From Owenia fusiformis (lineage: Eukaryota > Annelida > Polychaeta > Sabellida > Oweniidae), in the NCBI GenBank assembly GCA_903813345.2, contig CAIIXF020000007.1, positions 38,550,671 through 38,610,670 of the forward strand: a stretch of DNA of 60,000 nt, written 5' to 3'. Under the pieces are notes generated by a model. The model worked only from the letters and a program-made list of their open reading frames with translations, searched no databases and was not told the DNA's origin. This document shows, one piece after another, positions 1-9,126 of this stretch. Within the stretch, counting starts at the first letter, position 1, and each line of letters begins with the position of its first letter. The position numbers and the translations under genes are program-made.

Positions 1-86
1 ATCACGAAGACATGTGTTTCTTATAGATATTTTAGATCCGTCTCATATTGTTTGCGATAATCTACGTGACCTTACATTACTCCTAC

Positions 87-281
87 CAATCTCATGGTCT
101 CTAAAAAGGAGGTACACAGATCCAGGTTGGCCAACGAAGTCATAGCAAAGTCGTCTGTGGTGTGCACCCTGGATGGTCTGAGAAATATGAGGGTCCCCAC
201 ATATCATTATCCCAGCTTCGTTACTTCTGCAGATTGGCTTACTAGGGTCAGTGCAGTCGTTATTAGTTGTACAGGCTGGCA
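87..281 (-). CDS. Exon encoding a GDPH-motif vWD-like segment (partial extracellular protein gene)
   Basis: The minus-strand segment begins after a good acceptor (TTTGCTCCAG) and encodes a Cys-rich stretch with CTTNNDC, then ICGDPHISQTI, then LCYDFVGQPGSVYLLFRD. The GDPH motif followed about 15 residues later by CYDF.G.PG is the opening signature of von Willebrand factor type D-like domains and of the related ITIH C-terminal region, which are secreted or extracellular. A donor GTAGGA at 86-85 gives a 195-bp exon that starts and ends in phase 1. Reading on past the donor meets a stop within about 45 bp. The rest of the domain would lie before position 1 of the window. The domain family is fairly secure; the exact gene is not recognised. 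Confidence 0.6.
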
Positions 282-342
282 CTGGAGCAAATGATTAAAT
301 ACAATTAAAACTAGATATACTTAAAAAGTTTATATACTTCAC

Positions 343-439
343 TTTTGGAGTCAGATTCTAGAATCACGGCATCGGCATCTTCTGCACAAATGTCATCATT
401 AATCATAAGCTTAATCTGATCACCAACTGACGTGCAGGT
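343..439 (-). CDS. Candidate internal exon upstream of a GDPH vWD-like exon (partial gene)
   Basis: Read on the minus strand, an AG acceptor after TTCCCAAC is followed by an open segment reading roughly TCTSVGDQIKLMINDDICAE and then DADAVILESDSK, acidic and with two cysteines. A GTGAAG donor at 342-341 ends the exon in phase 1, which matches the phase of the next acceptor at 283-282. The implied intron is only 61 bp and AT-rich. A later GTATAT donor at 337 would put the two exons out of frame, so the earlier donor is preferred. No domain was recognised in this piece alone. It looks like extracellular linker sequence before the GDPH segment. The exon call is an inference from splice signals and an open frame. 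Confidence 0.42.
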
Positions 440-628
440 CTGTTGGGAATTATGTATTAAAACTCCCATTTGACAAAAGTTTTAATCCAAATAACAGATT
501 TCACATCATAAATAAATCTCTACGTCTACTGACATAGGTTCAGACGTGAAAATTGACTGAATTTTTTCTTAAATGTGTAATTGAGCGCAAACGCATTCAG
601 GTTCACGGTTTGCATTTGAACGTGTAAC

Positions 629-660
629 CATGGGCTTTCAACTAGAATTGAAAGCCCATG
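629..660. repeat. Perfect hairpin, 13-bp arms
   Basis: CATGGGCTTTCAA at 629-641 is the exact reverse complement of 648-660, with a 6-nt loop. No terminator or gene context is seen. It is probably the core of a small foldback element. Confidence 0.8.
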
Positions 661-2220
661 TTGTAACTTAAAACAGAGGAAATGGTTGGCTCTCTGTTCA
701 CCTTAATATATAGATTTATATGTAATTGGGGAAATAAAAATACATTTTTAAATATATATAAGGCGAGGTGATTATATTGAAAAGAATAATACCAAGTGAC
801 ATACTGACATAGTCGATGGAGCCATTTTGCGCCAAGGTCACCGGAAGTGTGATGTTATGTCGTCGTAAGTTGCCATATTGTATCCCAAGAAAGATGGTAA
901 AACATGTCCGATAACAATATTTTGACAAATTTAATAATTGACCAACTTGCTTTATTTAAACATATTCATTGATTCCAGACAAAATTCAAATAGGTTTCAC
1001 AGTGTAATGCCCCTGATAAATACAAGATATCGCCACAGTTTGACTACTGACTTTGAAGAGACTTTTTAGGAAAATAGCATAGTCGTATATGTATTGTGTT
1101 TGTCCCTTTACTGTATTTTAATGATTTCTTACCATACATAGGATGAATTTTGATGTTAACAGCGATATTATTTTTTTCAGTTTTCGTTTTTTAACTTGAA
1201 ATGAGAAGTTTTACCTTTATAAACTAATACACAGAAGTGTATATGATGAATTCTTAAAAAAATAATTCCACGATTATAATTTTTTGATTCACAATTTCAT
1301 GTCATGGTTTCTAACAAGTTGCCCCGTTCTCTCTTTTCATGATTTTTGTCAACAGTCAAAATTTGTATTTAAACCTGGTTTCTTTACAAGGTGCTTATTT
1401 AATTATGAAATAACATGAAAGAAAGGTTAAACAGCCTTAAATCCTACATTGACAGTCTATTTGATGCGAAATTGCGATAATTGACATAAAATTTGTACTG
1501 TCTAATCTTTAGATTTTATTTTCCATTTTTCTTTTCTCTCAAAATCAAACTGATCCCGTCACTAATTAATTATGCACGTATAAACAGTACCAAAAAAGAA
1601 GGCATTATGGCAACTTACACAATCCTGAGCTAGACTGGAGGTCTCCAAATTGAAATAAATATGTTTGCTTATGTAACCCAGCCGATCTGCGCTCACTCGT
1701 GGACATGAGCGATATCCACTCATGGGTAAAAATGGTATCCCTCAAAAATCAAAAAAGATATCCTCTATGTATTCGTTATCCCTACTTTTTACACACAAAT
1801 CATTTGAAAATATAGATGCTATGATGATACACAGTTGGTGAGTTTGAAACAACCCTATAAAAAGTTTATGCAGTCTATCTTATTTTTCAGCCTCTGGGTA
1901 TACAGCTAGCTTTATTTTAAATGAAATATGCAAGCTGTCACTGGTCCCACGTAGCGTCTTTATAACCAGGTGGGAACCAGTGGTCGTGTTACTTTTTTAA
2001 CCATTTTGCATATGAGGTGTAGTTAAGGAATCACGAGGGTTCTCTAAACGTCACCAAAATGACAGTATTCACAATATTGTACCCTTTGACATGAGCGATG
2101 ATTTTCATTTATCGAAGAAGAAATATCAAAGTATGCAACCTACTAAGTACAGTGCCATAGATGTTCATCTGTCAGTTCTGACTAATAATAATATACTGTT
2201 CCTCTAACTAACCTTTATAA
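661..2220. other. Non-coding stretch without recognised genes
   Basis: AT-rich DNA with no recognisable coding segment. Two small structures are visible: a near-perfect palindrome at 1704-1724 centred on GATATC, and an inverted repeat at 1939-1983 whose arms are CACTGGTCCCAC and GTGGGAACCAGTG. Confidence 0.6.
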
Positions 2221-2225
2221 CTTGC

Positions 2226-2698
2226 TTTCTTTCATAGCTTTCGGATGTAACTACATCCTTCGTCAGTGACGTAATGTTTGTTGGTTTCCCGCCACCACAG
2301 CTGTCCTTTACCTAGACCTTGACCTTAACCTTAAACTCAAATAGCGACTTATCTACGAGATAACCTGAGTCTCTGTTAAGAATGGGCTTATCAAGATGTA
2401 TGTAAATGACTTCTTTAACTATTCTATAGAAATCCTTACTCTCCTTATCAACTATACTATACTCATCCCAATTAATTCTATGACCTGTGACGTATGAATG
2501 TACAGCTAAAGCAGACGATGTTTCTTTTCCTAATCTTAATGCTGTCTGATGTTCTTTTATCCTAACACCTATTGGTCTCTTAGTTTCACCTATGTAAGAG
2601 CTATGACAGTCGTCACAATTACTTTTGTAAATAACTCCAGAGATTTCTGACTTAGAATTGAATCCTTTGGTGAGCCTAATTCCTGTTTGATCGTTCAT
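2226..2698 (-). pseudogene. Penelope-like element, GIY-YIG endonuclease domain (broken)
   Basis: The minus-strand reading frame opens MNDQTG and carries GVIYK at about residues 21-25, the CDDC cysteine pair at 28-31, SYIGETKRP at 34-42 and RIKEH at 46-50. These are the hallmarks of the C-terminal GIY-YIG nuclease of Penelope-like retroelements, which nicks target DNA for reverse transcription. The frame stops at 2312, but the homologous copy at 36897-37283 continues through a glycine-rich GGGKP stretch to ...SESYERK, and matching DNA continues here to about 2226. This copy is therefore truncated by a small frame change. The reverse transcriptase that should precede the endonuclease is not directly upstream; a rearranged copy lies there instead. 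Confidence 0.85.
2239..2266 (-). ncRNA. Hammerhead ribozyme-like core in Penelope copy (minus)
   Basis: On the minus strand CTGACGA is followed by a 5-bp hairpin (GGATG, 6-nt loop, CATCC) and GAAA. This is the CUGANGA / stem II / GAAA core of hammerhead ribozymes, which are known to occur in Penelope-like elements. The same core is present at 37239-37266 with one loop substitution (T/C). One extra A sits between CTGACGA and the stem, and stems I and III with the cleavage site were not established by eye. The segment also overlaps the end of the endonuclease frame, so conservation could have a coding cause. Confidence 0.33.
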
Positions 2699-2749
2699 TT
2701 ATTGTGCTACTTAAAGTGAACAGGAATAATTTTTCTACCGCTTGGGAGA

Positions 2750-3436
2750 GTTTGAGACACAAAACTTTGAATTTAGCTCTTTGGTACAACTTTTGAATGT
2801 TGAGTTTTATTTTTGTCCCCCACTTTAGTCATGTCCTGCAATACTCTGAAGATCTAAATGCCCGCCCACGCGCAATACCATCTCACGTGATTCTTGATGC
2901 TGTAACGAGGTAGAATTTTGTAAATAACTCCAGAGATTTCTGACTTAGGGCTTGGATCCTTTGGACTAACTCCTGTTTGATCGTACTAGCAGCTTTAAAA
3001 TAAGTTTTTACTCCCTATATTATTAAACACCCTCTCTAACCGTTGTGATGTGCCTTGTACATATGCTAGGGTTACACTTAATGATGGAGTCTCAGACTCA
3101 CTGCTATCTCGGTCAACTACTCTAGGTTTTCCTTGTTAGGTTTTTCCATACTCCAAAGTGGATAACCACACCTACTTAATGCTTGTTTGATATGACCTCT
3201 TTATTCTCCAAACCTGCGCGATCTTGAACGCTTCCCTTCGCTCTGTGAGTTAATGTCTTTACTACTCCTAGTTTGGTCCTATATAAATGATGGAAATTGA
3301 AGTGTAGGTACAAGTCTGTATGTGTTGGTTTTCTATACACCCTACACCCTAACGATTTATCTTCCTTTATATATGTATGAACATTCAGAAAGACTACCTC
3401 ATTGTTCACTGCTTTTTCTCTGGTGAACTTAATATA
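2750..3436 (-). pseudogene. Penelope-like element, 3' reverse-transcriptase fragment (minus copy)
   Basis: The minus-strand segment 3409-3176 encodes FLNVHTYIKEDKSLGCRVYRK followed by PTHTDLYLHFN and a basic HRA stretch, the thumb-side end of the Penelope reverse transcriptase (family pattern FLDV...VYRKPTHTD.YL). Beyond it the DNA keeps matching the plus-strand copy at 4106-4776. It includes a short endonuclease start (KSEISGVIYK) that breaks off into unrelated sequence after VIYK in both copies. The shared break shows that the two copies descend from the same already damaged element. Stops and frameshifts make it non-functional. Confidence 0.8.
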
Positions 3437-3454
3437 GTAAATTAATATAGAAAA

Positions 3455-4503
3455 TTGGATTCAGATTCGGATCGTAGTCAGATTATGAAAGAGGTTTGTA
3501 AAGTAATAGATGGTAGTAAAGTAGCCTCACCCGGTAACCTATCCATGGAGGAAGGAACCGCTCTTGGATCTCTGAAGAAAGACAGCTCTATTAAAATCGT
3601 ACCTGCTGATAAAGGCCGAGGAACTGTTCTTTTATATATCACAGAGTATATGTCTAAGGCTCAGATTTTATTGTCTGATAATAATACTTACAAGAAACTA
3701 AATAAGGATCCTACACCTAGCTAAAAAAGTTTTGATGTCGCGGCTCTTTTCACTAGTATACCTACACAATAGACCATTGACATTGTTAGGAACAAGTTAG
3801 CAAATGATAATCAGTTTAAAGATAGGACTCCATTAACATTAGATCGGATTTGTCAGCTATTAGAGTTCACGTTAAATGCTATGTACTTCACTTTTGACAA
3901 ACAAACAATATCATGGTTCCCCTATTGGATTATCAGTTTCACCAGTGGTAGCAAATCTTTTTATGGATGATCTAGAGTTGAAATTACTTCAAAGCAGTCG
4001 AGATTCGCCTAGAATCTGGAAACGCTAAGTGGATGACACATGGTGTGTAATAAAGTCAGAGTCAGTAGATAGTTTAACAGACTTCATTAACAGCTTTCAT
4101 CAAGGTATTAAGTTCACCAGACAAGTAACAGTAATCAATGAGTTAGCCTTTCTGGATGTTCTTACATATATAAAGGAAGATAGATCTTTAGGGTGTAGGG
4201 TGTATAGAAAACCAACACATACAGATAATTATGTACCTAAACTTCAATTCTCATCATTTATATAGGACCAAACTAGGAGTAGTTCAGACTTTAATTCGCA
4301 GAGCGAATGAAGTTATTCAAAATCGAACATATTTAAAGAATGAACAAGGTCATGTCAAACAAGCATTAAGTAGGTGCGGTTATCCAGTTTGGAGTATAGA
4401 ACAAGCTGACAAGGAAAACCTAGAGTGGTTGACCCAGGTAGCAGTGAGTCTTAGACTCCACCATTACATAAGGCACATCACAACGGATAGAGAGGGTGTT
4501 TAA
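3455..4503 (+). pseudogene. Penelope-like reverse transcriptase pseudogene (plus copy)
   Basis: Blocks in order: SSIKIVPADKGRGTVLLY with ITEYMSKAQILLSDN (N-terminal Penelope RT signature, 3580-3680), FDVAALFTSIP (RT motif A, about 3732-3764), GSPIGLSVSPVVANLFMDDLE (motif B region, about 3915-3977), VDDTW (motif C, about 4029-4045), FLDVLTYIKEDRSLG...VYRKPTHTD (4150-4225) and a C-terminal RT tail ending near 4503. The frame changes between blocks, at about 3730, 3900 and 4225. The tyrosine codon of the catalytic YVDD box reads TAA, so the active site holds a stop. The 5' part of the element is missing. Reverse transcription activity is excluded for this copy. Confidence 0.85.
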
Positions 4504-4807
4504 TAATATAGGGAGTAAAAACTTATTTTAAAGCTGCTAGTACGATCAAACAGGAGTTAGTCCAAAGGATCCAAGCCATAAGTCAGAAATCTCTGGAGTT
4601 ATTTACAAAATTCTTCCTCGTTACAGCATCAAGTATCACGTGAGATGATATTGCGCATGTGCGGGCATTTAGATCTTCAGAGTATTGCAGGACATGACTA
4701 AAGTGGGGGACAAAAATAAAACTCAACATTCAAAAGTTGTACCAATGAGCTAAATTCCAAGTTTTGTGTCTCAAACCTCCGCAATGAGGGTCGGACGTTG
4801 TGATATA

Positions 4808-5859
4808 CAGGGTGTTCCAAAAGAAACAGGACTGGTGCTGGCATTTTGTCAAATATGCACCAATCGTCTTCAAAATTTTACATAATGTACTTCCATGTAT
4901 TGTTACTAAGACTGCAAAGTTTCGACAAAAATTATGAAACTGGGGTAGAGTTATGGTTGCTATGGTAACATAACATTACAATACCCGGGGCAACATTCCA
5001 AGCAGAAAGTTACAGAGATCTTAAGCATTTTGTACATCCCATAGCAAAGTTAGAGTCCAACAACTGGTGGGAATTACATTTGCTAAATACATTATTTGAT
5101 ATTCCTATGTATCCTCTACTTTGAAAAGTAGGGTCCTCTTTGGTCAGTCCAAGAGTAGCACTCAGTATCCATGACTCAAACACATGAGTGAACCCATTTG
5201 ATGACATGTCACGCAGGGTCGATAGGACAACTTGGAGAAGGTCATTCTCATCTTTAAAGGTCTTACCGTGCTGATTAGCATTCCATTCCCCATAAAAAAG
5301 TAAAAATTAGATATTGCATGATCAGAAGAGTATGATGCATGGTCTTAGACATAAAGACCTAGCTCCGCTATAGCTGCAGTGGTCTTTAATGCTGACTTGC
5401 GGGCAGACGCCTTATCAAGGTGGATGACTGGCTTCAAATTGGCTCTTTTCAAAAACTCAACAGTGAATTGTGCAGACTGTTATACATAATGATATTTCAG
5501 GAAATTGAATAAATATTATTATTTTGAAATCATATTTGAATCTGAGTTGTATAGCAACCCCATAACTATAAAGCAACTAATAAAACAAACAAGAAATGTT
5601 GTATTGTAATAGGCGAATTAGATACTTGCTTCAGTCATATAAAAATGTTAGATATAACATTTTCATGAAAAAGTTGCCCCGGGTATTGTGATGTCACGTT
5701 ACTATAGTAACCATAACTTTACCCGCATTTTATAATTTTTTCTGAAACTTTATAATTTTAGTTGCTCTACTTCAAAGTACAATTTGTAAAAATTTGAACA
5801 CACTCGGTGCAGAATTGACAAAATGCCAGCACCAGTCCTGTTACTTTTTAAACACCCTG
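4808..5859. mobile_element. Mariner/Tc1-type DNA transposon, TA target, long TIRs
   Basis: The element starts CAGGGTGTTCCAAAAGAAAC and ends with the imperfect reverse complement ...TTTTTAAACACCCTG, flanked on both sides by TA (4806-4807 and 5860-5861). The terminal 45 bp are well matched and weaker inverted similarity extends about 200 bp inward, through the TACCCGGGGCAAC segment on the left and its inverted partner on the right. It holds a broken transposase on the minus strand (5116-5479). The Tc1-like relic begins immediately to its right. Confidence 0.85.
5116..5479 (-). pseudogene. Mariner-like transposase, C-terminal half (broken)
   Basis: Minus-strand blocks: FLKRANLKPVIHLDKASARKSA (equivalent of the mariner LHDNARPHTA catalytic box), LGLYV then a stop, DHASYSSDHAISNFYFF (equivalent of HPPYSPDLAPSDYHLF, second catalytic Asp), GKTFKDENDLLQVVLSTL, and after a frame change CYSWTDQRGPYFSK and stop. 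The two catalytic boxes are spaced as expected for the DD34D/E group. At least one in-frame stop and two frameshifts are present and the N-terminal half is missing, so the protein cannot be made. Its position between the TIRs at 4808 and 5859 shows that it belongs to this element. Confidence 0.75.
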
Positions 5860-6093
5860 TATTGGTCTAAATCGCTGCAAGGGCACAATATCAAAAACCA
5901 TCAAACGATTTCGAAATACAAGGTCAAACAGGGACCGACCCCGCTCTGGAAGGCCTTACATTTCTACATTGAGAGAGGACCGCGCCCTTGTCCTCCATAC
6001 CCGGCTAGAACGTAAGACAACAGTCCCAAGACTGAAAACCTTCTGGCAGATGAACTTTAACATACGTGCAAGCTACTCTACTATCAGGAGAAG

Positions 6094-6248
6094 GTGCGAT
6101 ATTATCACTTTTTATTTTTCATACTTTAATTTTGACGAACTTCTCGAAAATATTCATAAACTTTACGCAATTATTGCTAACTATTGCCGACAATGCTGGT
6201 TTTGTTCTAAAGTTTTATATGCTCTTTAAAATGTCTTTATTCATTCAG
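6094..6248 (+). other. Intron-like segment inside the Tc1-like transposase
   Basis: The segment begins GTGCGA and ends TTTATTCATTCAG. Removing it joins AGG AGA AG to G TTA CAT AAC, giving RRRLHNRSLYGR, which is the normal Tc1 reading across this point. The segment itself is AT-rich and does not read as transposase. A spliceosomal intron explains all of this; an insertion that happens to have GT and AG at its ends is the alternative. Confidence 0.5.
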
Positions 6249-6420
6249 GTTACATAACAGAAGTCTGTACGGTCGAATAGCCAAGAAAAAGCCTATTACT
6301 TCCCCCATCATACGACAACGACGATTGGAATGGGCAAATGCTGTCCGGCTTTAGCATGTTAATACTCATTGGTCAAAAGAAATACAACCCAGAGTGCCTC
6401 GACATGGGACGACCTGTAAG

Positions 6421-6908
6421 CAGGCCTGTCAACTTGGGAACACCTAACATGAGTGACTTGGAAATGTTGAACACCTCCCCTCAAAATGTGGACACCTTGG
6501 TCCAAATCTGAACACCTTGATCCAAATTTTGAACACCTTGGTTTAAATTTTATTACATCTTGCCAAATTTTGAACACCTCAAATTTTTCGCGCTCGCTAC
6601 GCTCGAGTTTCAAACATCCCTCAACGGGGGGGTAGGTACGAAAAATTTCTACCGGAATGCGTGACATATACGTAATTCGCGTGAAAAGTCCGAACGAAAT
6701 GCGTACATTTTTTGCCGGCGTTCGTATTTTTGCTGTGCAGACGATCTTTTTTAGAAATTTTTCTACAGAAATATTTTTGCTTGACAATTACCATGTAAAA
6801 TGCGTATTTGCGTGACATTTTCTGTCACGCAAAAATAACTGGCGTGACTTCAAATTCTTCAGCAAATGCGTGACAAATACGCAAATTGCGGGACAGTTGA
6901 CAGGCCTG
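6421..6908. mobile_element. Non-autonomous hAT-like element, 6-bp TSD, inside the Tc1 relic
   Basis: The ends are CAGGCCTGTCAACT and its reverse complement AGTTGACAGGCCTG. The direct repeat TGTAAG flanks the element (6415-6420 and 6909-6914). The inside holds a degenerate run of short GAACACCTTG-TCCAAATTT repeats (about 6485-6580) and many TGCGTGACA-like words toward the right end. Open frames on the minus strand here have no recognisable domain. CAG-type ends suggest hAT; a 6-bp duplication rather than 8 would place it in a variant hAT group. Confidence 0.75.
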
Positions 6909-7462
6909 TGTAAGACGTGGTGGTCTTATGTTTTGGGGGTGCGTCGAGTATCATGGTGTCATCACGAGAGGAGTACATAGAGATATTTTGCAGGAGAACC
7001 TTCTACCATCCATTGAACAGATATTCGGTGACAGAGAGCAGCGCTACGTCTTTCAACAGGACAACGCTCCCATTCATACTGAGAAGCAAGTTGGGTTCTT
7101 TCAAAGCGGCGTTAACAAAATGAGATGGCCACCATATTCCGCAGACCAATTACTTATTGAAAATATGTGGCATTATATTGATCGCCAGATACAGAATCTT
7201 CAAATTAACAACCTCCGCGAGCTTTTTCCGAGAAATTTCCGTTCATAGAGCATGGGTTCAAATCCCTGGGCAGTACATCAGGAGACTCTTTGAAAGCATG
7301 CCCAGAAGAGTTCGTGCCCTTATCCTAAGTTGTGGTTATCCCACTAGATATTGATTATCAACTTGTTGACTTCATATTAGAATCACTTTTATAACATTTG
7401 TACTTATTTAAAGTATGTTTACATCACCAGCGCAATTTCATGTTAAATAATGACAGATTTAA

Positions 7463-7733
7463 GGAATAAATAATGATAGGCCATTCAATATGGTGAAATT
7501 CAGCACTAGTTGGACAGAATGTTGTACAAAGCACGAACCGAAGGTGAGTGCATTTGTACTAACATTCTGTCCAACGAGTGCTGAATGATAGGCCATTCAA
7601 TATGGTGAAATTCAGCACTAGTTGGACAGAATGTTGTACAAAGCACGAACCGAAGGTGAGTGCATTTGTACTAACATTCTGTCCAACGAGTGCTGAATTT
7701 CACCATATTGAATGGCATATCATTATTTATTCC
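7463..7733. mobile_element. Foldback MITE with internally duplicated loop segment
   Basis: The ends GGAATAAATAATGATA and TATCATTATTTATTCC are inverted, and the complementarity runs in through CCATTCAATATGGTGAAATT. The segment from 7475 is repeated in tandem from 7587 (112-bp period), so the element carries two copies of the loop, each flanked by inverted TTGGACAGAATGTT segments. No coding sequence is present. Confidence 0.8.
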
Positions 7734-8528
7734 GTTTCAAACATAAAAATTAATAAAAGCCGTGTCTGTGGAACGGGCATGAAGGAAGAATACACATGCT
7801 GTCAAGATTCTGAAGTCGGCCGGAAAAATTTTAGAATTTGTTTGGGCTGTACTATTTTACTCCCCGTTTTAGATTTTATACGGTGTATGCAAGTCAGCCA
7901 TAGTTAAATAGTTACAGTAGTTACGGAGGGAGTAAAAAAGAACAGCTATCCCCGTACAGAGCCCCAGATGTGCAGCTGAGATGTGACGTCACTCAAAACA
8001 ATGCAAATTGCAGATTGAATAGAGCATGGTCGTGCATCTATGGAGAATTAGAGAACGTTCTATATTGGCTATGCTGCATTCTGATTGGTTGAGAAATTCG
8101 AATACAGCACGGTCATGTTTGAATTTCATATATTCCTAGTTGAATGCCCATGGTTAAGCATATAAAATATAATACGATAATGGACAATACAACAAAGCAA
8201 CATGGCAATCATGAATTTAATGTGTTACTTTTTATCTTTGCAAAACTCGCAGAGCTATGGTCGTGCACTTTCAGCACAAAAAGCAACAAAAACTAACAAA
8301 AATGAACCTCTCAAAGATTAAGCCTTAACAACATCGATTCCACATTTTAATTACAATTCCAACGCTACGTAAAGATTGTTGAACATCAGTCAAACATAAT
8401 GCCAAGATTTCATGACTTTACATATTAGTGAAACTATATGGCAAAACGTTCTCTCAAAATTTCCAATTTGAAATGTTGATCACACAAAAATCTAAAAAGG
8501 TTGCCAAACTTATGGAGGGGAGTGTATA
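7734..8528. other. Non-coding stretch with promoter-like motifs
   Basis: No gene was recognised. A full cAMP-response element TGACGTCA lies at 7984-7991, an inverted CCAAT box (CTGATTGGTT) at 8081-8090 and an AT-rich TATA-like run near 8160, followed by ATG at about 8202. A similar set of motifs precedes the Crypton-like exon at 41645, so this may be the old promoter of the tyrosine-recombinase element whose 3' end is at 8529. Confidence 0.35.
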
Positions 8529-8762
8529 TCAAAGGACGCGCTTAGCCGTTGGATTAAAACTATTCTGAAAAATGCAGGTATCAATACTGACATATTCAAA
8601 GCTCACTCAACTAGGTCGGCATCGGGTTCAGCAGCCAACATTAAAAAAGGCGGAAAAAATTGATTGCATTCTTGAAATTGCAGGATGAAAATCTGACTAC
8701 ATTCAGAAAGTTTTATACAATATGTAGTGATGGTTTAGGTGATAAATTTCAGGTTGCCGTTT
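8529..8762 (+). pseudogene. Tyrosine recombinase C-terminal relic (DIRS/Crypton-type)
   Basis: The plus strand encodes SKDALSRWIKTILKNAGINT followed by DIFKAHSTRSASGSAA. This matches the C-terminal catalytic part of eukaryotic tyrosine recombinases, with the H-x-x-R box at HSTR. After a frameshift come ILEIAG, a TGA where the family has Trp, and in a third frame TTFRKFY with the candidate nucleophile Tyr. Stops and frameshifts mean it is dead. Only about the last 80 residues survive, so DIRS, Ngaro and Crypton origins cannot be separated here. Confidence 0.72.
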
Positions 8763-9126
8763 AAACAGTTAAAACAGTTGAAACAGATGTACGTTTTGTT
8801 GGGCTCATAATGAATAAAACATCACTTTGATTTGTATAATAAATATTCTATTGAAATCGTTATAATTGCATAACATCTGAATATTGTGTCTGATTTTGTG
8901 AGCAATTTTGATGCATCCAGCTTTTAAAAAAAAAATATTTGCAAAAAAATTTACGGTTTTAGTGATTTACCATGTATTTGGTGAGTGATATACATTTTAA
9001 TATATGCAGTGAATTTTATGAAGTGTCAGAGCACTGTTATACGTAACATTTTGAATCAACCAGATTCGCTGTAGCCTAGGAATCGTATATTTATTAGCAC
9101 TTCCGGTGCGAAACGTGACAAATAAA
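8763..9126. other. Non-coding stretch between recombinase relic and LINE
   Basis: AT-rich DNA with no recognised gene. The true 5' end of the LINE lies somewhere in this interval or just after it, but no boundary is evident. Confidence 0.4.

Larger units (their letters stand above)
2750..4776. repeat. Head-to-head inverted repeat formed by two Penelope copies
   Basis: The left arm 2750-3436 and right arm 4106-4776 are reverse complements with scattered differences and small indels. The outer ends of both arms are GTTTTGTGTCTCAAAC or its complement. The spacer is the 5' part of the plus copy (3455-4105). Penelope-like elements are known for partial tandem and inverted end copies, so this arrangement may be insertional rather than a later inversion. 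Confidence 0.8.
5876..7354 (+). pseudogene. Tc1-like transposase relic with intron-like segment and nested insertion
   Basis: Block 1 (about 5876-6093): GTISKTIKRFRNTRSNRDRP, then RSGRPYISTLREDRALVL, then ASYSTIRRR. This is the paired-like HTH domain with the GRP linker of Tc1 transposases. Block 2 (6249-6350): LYGRIAKKKPITSPIIRQRR then LEWANA. Block 3 (6915-7250): GGLMFWGCVEYHGVITRGVH, FQQDNAPIHT (second catalytic Asp), MRWPPYSADQLLIENMW (third catalytic residue, Glu). A frame change near 7245 leads to FESMPRRVRALI and a stop at 7354. Blocks 1 and 2 are separated by 155 bp with GT...AG ends, and blocks 2 and 3 by a 488-bp element. The segment that should hold the first catalytic Asp (TDES) was not found and seems deleted. 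Confidence 0.85.

Noticed and set aside
5010-5207. Separate 65-codon gene starting MSSNGFTHVFE
   Set aside because: It is the C-terminal part of the broken mariner transposase read past a frameshift.
6359-6818. Minus-strand open frames inside the 488-bp CAGGCCTG element
   Set aside because: The element is short and non-autonomous, and the frames show no recognisable motif.
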